A stretch of DNA of 64,000 nucleotides, taken from positions 73,893,460-73,957,459 of the forward strand of contig CM055317.2 of the NCBI GenBank assembly GCA_029255685.2. Reading direction: 5' to 3'. The notes under the pieces were generated by a model. That model made no database searches. It was not told the DNA's origin and saw only the letters and a program-made list of their open reading frames with translations. This DNA comes from Silene conica. Taxonomy: Eukaryota; Streptophyta; Magnoliopsida; Caryophyllales; Caryophyllaceae. This document shows positions 25,737-36,993 of this stretch, in pieces (within the stretch, counting starts at the first letter, position 1; every line of letters begins with the position of its first letter). Both the position numbers and the translations under genes were made by a program.

Positions 25737-26270
25737 ATTGAGATGGACTTGATGGATTCACCGCTATGTTGAAAGACTAAGCCTTAGAGCTTTTATTGAA
25801 TCTATATCCCTTTACTTGGGTGGTCCCATTGAGAAGGACTTGATGGATTCACCGCTATGTTGAGAGGTTGAGCCTTAGAGCTCTTAATGATTCTATAGCT
25901 CATTCATGAGTGATCTATGTGGAGATAGACTTGTTGGAATCACCTACGTGAGTGTGAAGAATTGGCCTCCTTCTATGAGTGATTAAGCTATCTCTCTAGA
26001 GCACTCATGAGAATTCCAAGGTTCACTTGGCCATATTTTGTGAAATTGTATCGCGGAACTCGTTTGGAACTTGAGGTGAGATATGTGTTGTGGGGGTCTC
26101 AACCGAAGTCTAACAAGGAATTCAAATCGAAAGATCTTCTCTTGTTAACAGTAAGTTGTTACCTCATTTCACTAATACTTCAATTCAAGTCGAAAGACAT
26201 TGGACGTTTAAGTATCAAATCCTTATTAATATGCTCAGAATATTGTTTATCCTTTGCATTAGTGGGGGAT

Positions 26271-26761
26271 TGTTGGAAATAATGCAAAGGTTAGTAATGT
26301 TGTTTAGATACACATTACATTTTAGAGAAACCTTTCATTGCCTCGTAAGAGAATCTCCACACTTTCTCCACTAAGTGCACATGTATGACCACTAACATCA
26401 TGGTTGAACCATGTTTATGGTAGTGGAGTAGTGGTTATGTTATGCCATTAACTTGGTAGTTAAGGTGCTAATTAACCACTATAAATATGAGAATTGTAGT
26501 CATTAGAGATACACATCTTCTTCCATACATCTCTACTACATTCTATATGATAATTTTGAGCATATCATCTGAGTTCCAACTCCTAATTGTCAGTACACAA
26601 CTTTTAGGAGTGTTGTGTGACCTTGGGGGACGACGCCCATTCCGATTTGTACCGTAGTCGGGGCGATTTCGTTTCTCATTCAGTGACCTTCATACCACGA
26701 CACAACAACATATATTCTCTCAATATATCCTCGCCCCTATAGTGACCCTAATTTTCCAACA
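26271..26761 (+). repeat. Right LTR of the outer element
   Basis: Begins TGTTGGAAATAATGC and ends TTTTCCAACA. It is preceded by the purine tract AGTGGGGGAT and followed by the GATGT duplication. Confidence 0.85.
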
Positions 26762-26841
26762 GATGTACTATATATATCATACCAAATACATCATGTAAGA
26801 TACTTTTGATCATTATAATATAATTTCAGATTATCATACTT

Positions 26842-27185
26842 CTAATAGTAGACATGTCCATCTCCATGGGGATAAGGTCCCTCGTTGAATTTGCGTTCTC
26901 TGTTGTAAACATGACCGTCTCCGGGGGTAGAAGGCCTCTCGTTGAGTTTTTGTTCTAAGTTATAGACAACATGTCCATCTCCGGGAGAAGAAGGCCCATC
27001 ATTAACTTTGCGTTCTCTGTCATACACATGTCTGTCTTCAAGAGGAGAAGGTCCCTCATTGAATTTACGTTTTCTTTTCATTTACACCTTCATTTTCATC
27101 CATCTTCTTGAGTCTCCTGTTATTATGCAAGATGACATGAAAAGAAATAAAAAAAATTGTACATGTTGGATTTTGGAAGGCCATT
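26842..27185 (-). pseudogene. Decayed PIP-like peptide precursor (proximal part)
   Basis: Reading leftward from an ATG at 27,185, the sequence parallels the signal peptide of the 11.2-kb gene (MAFQNPTCTIF matching MAFKNQTSCTIF). An extra T in the T-run (8 against 7) shifts the frame and a TAA lies just before an internal ATG at 27,081. From that ATG a 79-residue frame holds four repeats (NEGPSPLEDRHVYD, NDGPSSPGDGHVVYN, NERPSTPGDGHVYN, NEGPYPHGDGHVYY) and stops at 26,842. The separation of signal peptide and repeats, plus core changes such as LEDRH, indicate a pseudogene. An LTR retrotransposon lies 75 bp downstream and separates it from the 12-repeat array at 18.2-18.9 kb. Confidence 0.6.
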
Positions 27186-28378
27186 TTGCAAGTTGAAGAG
27201 GGTAGTAGAAAATGAGTGGTGCTTCAAATGTAGGCTATGTAGCATGTTGTGTTTCTTTTTATATGATGCATCACTCACACATTCATTGTGTGAATTCTCT
27301 AATACCATGATCGTAAAGATCTCAATCTAACGCAGATTCATGATCATAAAGATCTCAATTTAATGCAGATTCGTGATCATAGCGATTTTTCAACATGAGT
27401 ACCAAGCCACCAATCCAAATAGAATTGCAATAAACTAGACCAAATTACCTATTTAGGTTAATTTCTCCGCCTACACTTCAAATAATTTAATTTTCTTTTA
27501 TAATCAAACCCGATTTTATCGCACTGTAAAACCATATAACAAAAAACTTTAATACCCTTACTAGGTTGAATCCTGTGTAAAAATTATACGGTTTATTTTT
27601 AAATATGTTTTTATACGGGTTATTTTAAGTTTATTACCTATAAAAGAAGTTAATTTATATGAATAAATTTTTAATGTTTATTTGCAATTTATACTAATAT
27701 ATCCAAAATAAATATTTTCATAAAAATATATGCTATATGAAAGCCAAAAATAGCAACTCAAGAAAGATGACTGACAAATTTTAAACTAGTAAAAAAAATT
27801 TACGAGTTTATACTAAATGACTGACAAATTTTAATCTGGTAAAAATTTTCAACCTGACAATCCTATAATATACTGAAAAAAAAATTAAATTCACTTAAAG
27901 GCTGTGACATGTGGTTTAAGTACATCCGCAAAAATATGGCTCTTTGAAATGATGGTAACATTAATTAGTAGTTATGCTTCTTTCCTCATTTTATGTTAGT
28001 CCATCGTAAATTTCTAAAAAAACTTAGCTTTTATATAAAGAGAATTTCGAATCGTTAAAGTAAAGTTAATATTTAGTAAAATTAAAGTATTACATCCGGG
28101 CTTATTTTCTACACCTTTTTCTAAGAAATAAGTCCTTTATTGTCCTCGCTTTTTATTATTTTACGTATTTAATTTATATTCCTTTAGATATGAATTCTTG
28201 AATTTTTCTTTCAAGGATTTTTTTTTTTTTTGATATTTTTAATATTTTTAATTGTTGCGAAGTAATCTACTAGTTCGGGAATAAAATTACTTTTAATTAT
28301 TATAATTTTTATTTAGTATATCAAATTATATATTTCGTTATTTTGATAAACTCTATATGTTGGTGATGAAAACAAACA
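27186..28378. other. Intergenic, no gene seen
   Basis: AT-rich. A minus-strand CTAG with a weak hairpin at 27,561-27,590 (CCTGTGTAAAAATTATACGG) may be an eroded Helitron 3' end. A short duplicated 'agattca(c)tgatcat...gatctcaat' unit lies at about 27,305-27,385. No coding region is supported. Confidence 0.45.
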
Positions 28379-29327
28379 TCTTATCTATATAATTACATAA
28401 ACATTTCAGAAGCCCTGGTTGAGCCACGTCATCAATGCAGGTTTTGATTTCGATTTTTTTTAATTCTCTCATGTGGGTCCGCAATGTGCTTGAAGAATTT
28501 CCCGAGACATAACCACCCGATATTCTAAATAAATGTCTGATATCGTAGTTTTTGAAATATTACGTAACATTTTTATATAAATTCGTAAACATGAATTTCT
28601 ACGAAAAACGGTCAATTTGTATAACATAAAATTAAATATTATATAATCAAATATATATGTCCCGTCTAAAACGATTAGACAACAATATAAATAATTATAA
28701 TAAACATTATAATAATTAATAATTTACAACAATAAAAACCGACCATACAAAATTAAAAAAAGATTAAAATAACGTAGAAATTAATATACTACCAAGAACA
28801 GTGTACAAATTATTGGATTTTACGAAAATCAAATTATAAACAGAACCGTTGAAACTAAACCTTAAAATAAAATTTTACGGGTTACAAACAAGTCAGCATC
28901 TATCCTCCACGACCTGTTTTTAGTCATGACCATCTTTTCGTGGCGATTTCCAGGGTTACAAATAAACAAGGCTTGAAACTTTTGATTTGTGATGGTGATA
29001 AGCATGTATCCAACAAAACAAGTAATGTAGTTTATCATGAAATTAGTTTGAAAAATATTAATTTTATATTTATGTTTTCTTGAAGGATAATGTAATCGTT
29101 ATTCATTTGCACAACTGTTTTGATTTTATAGGAAGATTTACATTTTTTGGTACTCAATTTAATGTTTTAAATTTTATTTAAAACATGCATTTTAACGTAT
29201 TATCAATATAATAATAGAAATTGAATGCAAACTATTCACGTATTATTGACACTATTCGGTAATATTAATTATCCTCCACATTATTTCTAAAAATATACCC
29301 GTGCAAATTGCACGGGTTTAAAACTAG
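28379..29327 (+). mobile_element. Small non-autonomous Helitron
   Basis: Begins TCTTATCTATATAATTACAT after an A. Ends with the perfect hairpin CCCGTGCAAATTGCACGGG, the spacer TTTAAAA and CTAG, followed by T. It is 949 bp with no coding region. The left end is less certain than the right one. Confidence 0.65.
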
Positions 29328-29377
29328 TTGCAATATATTGTTGTATATAAATTTCGATCATGTAAAATAAAATAAAA

Positions 29378-31199
29378 TCTTTATCTATAAAAGGAATAGA
29401 TTTTCTTGCTTTCTCATTGGTTCCTTAATTTTAGGGATTTAAAAAGGTTATTTTCCAACCCTACCCCACCACTACACAAGTATCTTTAATTTGTGTTCAT
29501 TTTTTCTTTTCCCACACAAAAATCATTCATCACTTAACATTCATTTAACATTAACAAATTACAAATAATTATTATCTTCATAATAAAAAGCCAATTTTAC
29601 TCTAAATTCGAAGATAAAAAGTTCACCAAAATTATACTCAGAAAAATTAGTTAAAATATTCTACAATATTAAAAAAAGTTGGACAATCAAAAGTAATTAA
29701 CAAATATCTAAACAAAAAAAGTAGTCACATAAATGTAAAAAAATTGAAAAAAAATATAAAAAGTAAAAAATCAACAAAAAATGTTGATTAAAAAAACCCA
29801 AAAAAATATATAAAGAAATAAAAATTAACAAAAATACGTAGATTAAAAAAATGAAATAAACGTAGATCGATCTTTTTAAATAGGATCAAAAAAACCTGAC
29901 ACATAGAATTAACAAAAAATATAGATCTATGATTTTCGAGAAAATATAGCAAGTCAGATATATAAACAACAACCTTCAAGAATTAGTCAAATTAACACTA
30001 TAACAAAATTGACATCGAAAAAAGGTCTTAATAGCAATACATTTTCTTTATAAAATCCTAAACAAATTTGTTAAGAAAATCAACAATATTGTACCCCTAA
30101 TAATCATCACATTTAAAAACTTTTCGATAGCAATAAATTGAAATCATCTTTCTATAAAAGGAACAACATTGAGAGAGATCTGATCATCAAAAGTTAATTA
30201 ATTACTCTCTTCCCCATTTTCTCTATATATTATTCTATTAAATTTCAATGATTTCTTCTTTATTAATTTGATAAACTCATCAAAAATCATTAAAAGTAAT
30301 TAGTTTTCAAAAATAATTAGATTCAATTAACTTTTATTTCAAATAAACGAACAAGTAAATAGCCTAGAGATACTACATTGAGATAGTGTTACTATTATTC
30401 GTCATATAGAGAGTATTATTGATCGTATAATTTCTTCAAATATTAACTTTTACAAAAATTAGAGAAAAAAGTATTCTATTAGCAAATTAATATCAAATCA
30501 CGAAAGTTACCGATTTTTTTAATTACAAATTTAAATCTACAACAAAGATACACAACAAAAATAAAAATAAAAATCTGAAAAGAAAGTTAAAAAAACTGAG
30601 CGAATTTTTTTTGTTAATTATGAAAATTAAAATCAAGTTACTTATATACATATTAATTATCAAAGTAATTTATCAAAATTTTGAAATCAATATTAAAATC
30701 AAGTTATATTAACTAAATGAATACATCTTTATAAAATAAATGTACTTATATATTTTTTTATTCCGGCTAATGTTCCTCTTTTTTTAAGACATGCGAGAAG
30801 TATCATTTTACTATAAAAGTTAGAGCATTTATGAGTTAAAAGGGTACACATTTTTTCAAAAATAATTAATTACCCTCTATTATAATTTCAACTTTTTTTT
30901 ATATAAGTTTCTTATCTCCTCTATCATTATGGTATATTATATTGATATATTTTATATCCGAAATTATAATACTCCGTATATGATATGATCGAAAAATTTC
31001 TTTTACATTAGTAATAAAATAGATCGAATTTATGGTCGAAAAATGGCTTATCTTAGCCATTGACGATTCATAATAATATGTATATTTTCCACTGAATTTT
31101 TATGTTAAATTATATTACACTCTATTATTTAAACATATTTATAAATAACCAAATATTTTAAAATATACCCGTACAATTTTTGTACGGGCATAAAACTAG
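29378..31199 (+). mobile_element. Non-autonomous Helitron
   Basis: Begins TCTTTATCTATAAAAGGAAT after an A. Ends with the hairpin CCCGTACAATTTTTGTACGGG, then CATAAAA and CTAG followed by T. It is about 1.8 kb, very AT-rich and non-coding. The 5' start resembles that of the neighbouring 28,379 element (TCTT.ATCTATA), which supports both boundaries. Only 50 bp separate the two. Confidence 0.65.
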
Positions 31200-32020
31200 T
31201 AAAAGAAAAAAGAGAAATTAATTCCTAACTTAATAATGGTGGGGACACTTTTATTTTTCATTTTCTAAAATTTATTAGTAGCCAATATGAAGACATTAAA
31301 TGATATTGTTTTTATAGTATAGGGGTTACAAAAACTGATATTTATTTGGTGGAATTTATTTTAATAAGGATTTTTAAATAAATAATTACTTGATTTTACA
31401 ATTATTTATGTTTATGTAAAACAATTTTATACAAGAATTGTATTTTACCTACGATACACATAGGTGTATAAAAGAAACCATAATCCTAACGTAAAGATAG
31501 TACCACACAACAATACAAGTGGGAAGACAAGTAGAGGAAAATGAAGCACTTTCATGGCTCATGTCACTACCATTTTGTGAGAGGGACACTATTCATCTTC
31601 AATGAAAATTTATGAAATTACATTAGTTGACCGTACTCTCTTTGTCCTAATAATTTATATATCTTTTACAGAGTATATTATTAAAACAAATTAAAAGACT
31701 ATGGCTATGGATGATCAATACACTACTACTTTCTTAATAAGATATAGTTAAGGTTAAATTTACCGTCCAATGAATTTAGCACATAATAATAATTAAGTTT
31801 CATAATGAAGAATTAATGTAAGGTAAATAAAATCATATGCCATAACCAAAATTTAATGATATACGGCTTTCTAAATTCCCTCTTCATTTAATATTTGTAA
31901 ATTATTGTTTGTATATATTTATATATAATTATCTAAAAAATTACTCTTATTTATACAACTTTTCAGAATCATATACTTTTACCCAACAATTATCACATTT
32001 TTACCATATTCGATTTATTT
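31200..32020. other. Upstream region of the RKD gene
   Basis: AT-rich promoter region. No MITE or conserved site could be assigned with confidence. Confidence 0.4.
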
Positions 32021-34363
32021 ATGTGGAATCAAAAACATTTACATTGTTGGTCGGTACCTAATGATGATGAAGAACCCTCCATTCAACCACATTATCAATC
32101 TTTTAATTTCAGTTTCAAGTATTTTTTTTATTCTCTATTCTTATTACTATATATTTTGGTAGAGTTGATTTAATTTACAAATTATTATTCAGCCTAATGT
32201 TCCCATTTCGTTATAATATTCCTTACATAAAAAAATGAGAATATTAGGCTGAATAGAGGAAGTATAACTATCTATGTTATAGTTGTATCAGTCACGAGTT
32301 TCTTTTTTCATTTCATTATTCTGAGGTTTTTTAAAATCGTATCATCCAAATTCGTGTTGTATAGTTATAGTTGTACCCGTCATTAGTTTTTCTTTTCTTT
32401 TCATTATTTTGAGTTGTATTTAAGACCGTATCATCTAAATTCTTGTGAATAGTTGTATTAGTCACTAGTTTTTCTTTTGTTTTCATTGTTTTAAGTTTTT
32501 TCTAAGACCAAATGGTTTAAGTGCCTGTTATATAGTTATAGTTGTATCAGTCACGAGTAATTTGTTTTTAATATCATTATTCATCTTATTTTAGACCGTA
32601 TCACATAAGTTTTTGTTGTATTGCTAGAAGATTTCTTCTTTGCATGAAATTTTTATGTTTATTGATATTATTATTTGAAATGTGACATTTAATTATTTAA
32701 TTTAGTGGAATTTTAATTGTATATGTAGTGGATACAATACTCCATTTGAGTGGCAAAATGAGCAACTTCCGTTACACAATAATGTGGATTATCCAATTCC
32801 TTTGATGGAGTGCTTCCCTACTTATGCTTCAACTTCATTGTGTTCATCACTTGATCTTCTTCCAACCTTCTCAATTCCATATGTTTGTCAAGGTAATAAT
32901 AACTAATTAAGTTTCTTTTGATTATAAATCACAATGCAATAATTCAATTTGTCAAAATTTTAATATAATTAGAACATCATTTGAAGTTCATTTTAATTCC
33001 AAACAATTTAACGACAGAGCCAAAAAAAACAAAATTTTGGGTAGCAAAACTTCTTCTTATAGTTTAATATCTTTTTTTAAACCGTATTTTTAGAGAATTT
33101 GAGTAGCAGAAGTCAATAATTTCAACTCTTTTTTTTATAGTTTAATTTGAATAATTTGCTTCTTTTCTTATATATCCATGCAGATAATAAAAACATTTAC
33201 GACGGATATGGAATTGGGTACGAAGAATTAAGCGATTTGGACCAAATAGAGAAAGCACCACCACCATCACTATTGTGCTATGATGATATCAAAAAAGAGG
33301 ATTTTATGGACCGCACGAAGATTAAGAGTGATTTATCCTTCGAACAAAATCGAACAATAATTAATAACAACAACGATAACAGTAATAGTAATAATAACAA
33401 CGACAATAATAATAACAATAATAATAATAATAATATGATCGTGAAAGCATTGTCTAAGGAAATAATTAGCCAATATTTTTATATGCCAATTACAAAAGCA
33501 GCAAAAGAGCTTAACGTTGGATTAACATTGCTTAAGAAAAGGTGTAGAGAACTTGGCATTCAAAGGTGGCCTCATCGGAAACTCATGAGTTTACAAACAT
33601 TAATTAAAAACGTCCAGGTAATTATTATTTACTAAATCATTTTTATTTATTATTGCTTTTATTAAATTATGATTGTTATTATTAAATTTCAGTTACATGC
33701 ATTGCTTTTCTTATATTACACTGAACAAAATATTAATACCACCTTTTTTTTTATCGCAATATATATCCTTTTAAATAATTTAATTTTACTTTGTTTTTAA
33801 TGACTTATAAAATATATTTGATCGGTTGAAGTTGGCATTTGATTTTGAAACTGAAATAATACGTTATAACAATAATATCCTGTAATTTTTAAACGATAAA
33901 TACACATTTTATAAAAATACTTGGGTTATTTCCTCTCTATACCCCTTTTTTTCCATGCAAATTATTTAGTGTCCTTGGATGACGCAAGAATAGAACTTGA
34001 ACCGTTGAGAGGAAATAAATTTTTTATTTCTTTTAGAAAATGGAGAGGATTTTGACTCGTATAGTTGTGTGTATGCAGGAATTAGGTAAGGAAGGGGGAG
34101 ATGAAAATGGAGAAAAGCTAAAAGAAGCAATAGAAATACTAGAGCAAGAAAAGAAATTAATGGAGGAAATTCCTGACCTACAACTTGAAACTAGAACTAA
34201 AAGATTAAGACAAGCTTGTTTCAAGGCTAATTACAAGAGGAGAAAGCTTATTAACAACTTTAATGGTGACCTAATTTCTCAAACTTCAAGGATTAGTGAA
34301 GGTGATCATTACTTTGATGGAAGAACAAGTTTCATGGAGGATCAATATTCTTACTTTGCTTGA
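32021..34363 (+). CDS. RKD-type RWP-RK transcription factor
   Basis: Four exons, 32021-32118, 32729-32892, 33184-33617 and 34079-34363, with GT-AG introns (phases 2, 1, 0) give 326 residues. The N-terminal 140 residues are acidic and aromatic. A poly-Asn tract occupies about 148-171. The RWP-RK DNA-binding domain spans about 177-225 ([36 protein letters not shown] at 215-220). It is followed by a Glu/Lys-rich coiled coil ([15 protein letters not shown]) and the RKD-typical [14 protein letters not shown] near the C-terminus. This order matches Arabidopsis RKD proteins, nuclear factors acting in egg cells and early embryos. Which RKD paralogue it is cannot be told. The first exon is short and is chosen because it gives a continuous frame across three splice junctions. 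The gene looks intact. Confidence 0.88.
32187..32254. repeat. Short perfect-end foldback in RKD intron 1
   Basis: ATTCAGCCTAATGTTCCCATTT at the left pairs with AAATGAGAATATTAGGCTGAAT at the right with very few mismatches, giving a stem of about 22 bp with a loop of about 24. It is probably a tiny MITE relic. Confidence 0.5.
32279..32625. repeat. Four imperfect roughly 85-bp tandem repeats in RKD intron 1
   Basis: Each unit starts near 'atagttgtatcagtcacgag' (32,279; 32,362; 32,449; 32,532) and contains 'tttcattatt' and 'agaccgtatcatctaa'. The repeats are non-coding and occupy more than half of intron 1. Confidence 0.6.
33359..33437 (+). repeat. AAT/AAC trinucleotide tract encoding poly-Asn
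   Basis: Mixed aat/aac codons with a few gat and agt encode an Asn-rich run just before the RWP-RK domain. A tract like this is prone to length change between alleles. Confidence 0.8.
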
Positions 34364-34717
34364 CACTCTACTTCTGCTAGGAAGTCGGTATTTATCGGCC
34401 CTCAAATCGGTCAGAATGCTTCAAAATGGGTCGGAAAACAAATATTCCGACCTATTGTTATTTAGATTTGCCTAGGGCTCTTTTTTAAGACTATCTAATT
34501 TGTTGTCTTGAACAATTTTGGGTTTTAGTGGACTAATTAAGCAAATTTAAGCATTGGGAATCACTGATTAATTCCCTAAGAAGGTATTATGGAGAATATG
34601 TTTCTCTACTTACATTGTTGATGTCGAAACCGCGTTCAGATGATTAGCTACTAATCAAATTACAGACAATAATAAAAGGAAAAGGAAAGACGGGATCAAA
34701 TGAGCGGCCTTTAAAGC
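34364..34717. other. Convergent intergenic spacer, RKD/CHLP
   Basis: 354 bp separate the two stop codons and must hold both 3' UTRs. A short 'gtcggtatttatcggccctcaaatcggtcagaat' stretch near 34,383-34,420 looks repeat-derived. No gene is present. Confidence 0.5.
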
Positions 34718-36993
34718 TCAAGCCTCGATCTTCTCCATTTCTCTTCTCAGTCCGTATGCCCTGACCAAGCTACCAACGGTCCTAACTGCCAACTTCAAGT
34801 CTTGCAACGGGTTTCCTGGAGCAACAGTCTTGTACAGATAGCTATCGAAAGTCATCTTTTGCACATACTCATCAGCACACATTTCGACAAAGGCCTCCCT
34901 CGCTGGGTTAGACCGGTAGAAAACCTTCTGCAAGATGTCCAACACCTTGTAGGTCGGCCAATACTTCTTGTCCCACTTCTGTAAGTACTTCCTCAGGTCG
35001 GCTTCATTCACCATTCTCTTTCCGTTAGCAGATCCCTCCACGATTGCTTCTGCGCACATTCTTCCACTCTTTGCCGCAAAGTAAATCCCCTCGCCTGAAC
35101 ACTTAGTAACGTACCCTGCAGCATCACCTACCAAAGCCACTCGGTCGAGCACACGTCTTGGCCTTGGGTGCTCTGGAATAGGGTGGGCCTCAACCCGGAT
35201 GATTTTTCCTCCCTCTATCTTGTCCATGGCACGAGTGCGTGTGGCAAGTTGGAATTTCTTGATGTCAGACTTGTGTGTTACAGTTCCTGTTCCTACCGCT
35301 ACATGGTCACATTTGGGGAATACCCACCCGTAGAAGTCTGGTGACACATCGTCTCCAACATACATCTCTGCCAGGTCCTCGTAGTATGTCATCTTTGAGT
35401 CCGGTATCTTGATACGCTCCTGAAAGATTGATGACTACGTTTATACGACATTCTCCACAAAAAAACTTAGAAAAGACTAGCATACAACAACCAATTAGAT
35501 ATACAAACCTGGAAGGCGATGGCATACTCATAATCACCAGCACCAATGTTCTTAGCGACCCTGGAATTAGCACCATCAGCGCCAATAATGGCATCAACCT
35601 CAAGCGTTTCCTTAACACCAACACCACCCGTCTTAGTATCATATGAAGTATAATAAAGTTTATAAGGAGCATTAGGTGACTTAGGAATGTCCATCTTCAA
35701 GAAGAGGCCGTTAATAACGGTAGCACCAGAACTAGCAGCTCTCTCGCGTAAATAAGAGTCAAGTACTTCCCTTCTAACCATGCCGATGTACTCGTGTGGT
35801 TTGAGGGTTCTTCCAATATCAACGGCCACATTTGATGGGGAAATCATCTTCATTTTTGTTACCCTACGGTCGATAATGTCTAAGGGTATGTCAAACTCTC
35901 CTACCATGCACAGTGGGATGGCTCCCCCACATGGTTTGCAGTTGTCCATCTTTCGCTCAATTAGAAATGTTTCTATGCCTCCCTTTGCTAGTGTCTCGGC
36001 TGCGCAACCTCCAGCCGGACCCCCTCCAATCACAGCAACCCGAAGATTACGACCTTCTACCTATTAAATAAAAGACTATTAGACAGCCTAATCTCATATG
36101 AGCTATTTCAATTGAATTTTGATGAACTTAGCTAAAACTAAATGGGCATTTGAACAAACTTGATCAATTTAGAAAACCTTATGGTTTACGAATTACAATC
36201 AATAATCCATTAAAAATCCTCAATTCGACTCCTAGAATAGTAGAAATATGAGAATGTTCCAACAAAATTCATCTTGATTACTCTCCTAAGACGGGCCTAG
36301 ACGTCCATCTTAACCACTGACTAAGACATTTCGATATCATGGTTCATTTGCCACCTGAGCTATGGCATCAGAATACACTAATCTCCTATCGTTTTATCGT
36401 TTTATTTATGCTCAGCGTTATTCAGTAGAGTTCAATTTAGTTTCATTGAGTTTAATTCAAGTAATATCTACACAAATTAACTCTATTTAATTAAGTTCAG
36501 TTAAGCTCAACTCCATTAAGTTCAATTCAGCGCAAAAGAAAAGCTTTATTGCGTTCGGTTCAGCTTATTTCAGCCGAACAGGGCCTAATTCTCATTTCAA
36601 ACAGACTATTCCTTCTGAAGCCTTGAAAATGTTACCATATTTATGTTACAATGTTAGCAATTATATACAGTGAGATCGCATTAGCCTTAAATGGGTCATA
36701 TATAGGCGGTCTGAAAGGAGAGCAACCCACCTAATTATTAGTTATAAATAGAATGTGATTCAAATTATGATAAGAAAAAGGAAATGGTGAGACATAAGAA
36801 GAATAAGAGATGCATGCATAAATAGACAAAAAAGAAAGAAAAAAGAGACCTTGGGGCTATTAAGACTAGCTCGAATCTTGGTAGAGATCTTAAGAGAAGA
36901 GGGTTTAACAAGAGCAGTAGTTTCAGGCGCCATAGGTAGTGTAGAATGACGAAGACCAGTAAATGACTTGAACGCCACCATTGATGAAGCCAT
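34718..36993 (-). CDS. Geranylgeranyl diphosphate reductase, chloroplastic
   Basis: Three exons on the minus strand, 36993-36850, 36060-35509 and 35419-34718, all joined in phase 0, give 465 residues (Arabidopsis CHLP has 467). Exon 1 encodes a Ser/Thr/Lys-rich chloroplast transit peptide (48 residues). Exon 2 opens with the FAD-binding VIGGGPAGGCAAETL (from about residue 58), followed by CKPCGGAIPLCM. Exon 3 carries the second FAD motif VALVGDAAGYVTKCSGEG (about 326-343) and the conserved SNPAREAFVEMCAD and TFDSYLYK. The enzyme uses NADPH to reduce geranylgeranyl to phytyl groups for chlorophyll, tocopherol and phylloquinone. The start at 36,993 gives MASSMVAF, the usual form; an ATG three codons upstream is also in frame. 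The gene is intact. Confidence 0.95.
36410..36595. repeat. MITE-like 'ttcagttcag' repeat in CHLP intron 1
   Basis: Text such as 'agttcaatttagtttcattgag', 'aattaactctatttaatt' and 'cggttcagcttatttcagccgaacagggcc' resembles segments near 17,365-17,510 and 43,860-44,000. Three dispersed copies suggest a MITE family of the 'gggcctgttc' type; ends and target duplications were not resolved. Confidence 0.4.

Larger units (their letters stand above)
21715..25960 (+). repeat. Six roughly 91-bp tandem repeats in the outer LTR element
   Basis: Units run 'ttgaaagactaagccttaga' ... 'cccttta' 'cttgggtggtc' ... 'gacttgatggattcaccgctatg'. Three lie before the inner LTR element (about 21,715-21,970) and three after it (25,011-25,950). 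The inner LTR element inserted at the boundary of a unit, and the hAT MITE inserted in the middle of another. The array is a structural part of the outer element's 3' region. Confidence 0.7.
18996..26761 (+). mobile_element. LTR retrotransposon derivative (LARD-like), nested host
   Basis: Direct terminal repeats of about 491 bp (18,996-19,487 and 26,271-26,761) begin TGTTGG and end CCAACA, and are flanked by the 5-bp duplication GATGT (18,991-18,995 and 26,762-26,766). A purine-rich AGTGGGGGAT precedes the right LTR, so it reads on the plus strand. The interior shows no recognisable gag or pol; it is a non-autonomous or degenerate element of unassigned superfamily. Removing the two inner insertions leaves about 4.1 kb. 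The LTRs differ at only a few positions, so insertion is geologically recent. It is a fossil without coding capacity of its own. Confidence 0.8.

Noticed and set aside
27561-27590. Possible Helitron 3' end on the minus strand
   Set aside because: CTAG is present but the hairpin is poorly paired and no partner end was found; noted only within the intergenic entry.
29788-29979. Phe/Tyr-rich 63-residue minus-strand frame
   Set aside because: Low-complexity AT-rich DNA inside a Helitron.
35428-36067. Plus-strand frames across 35.4-36.1 kb
   Set aside because: Antisense to the CHLP exons, which have full-length family identity.
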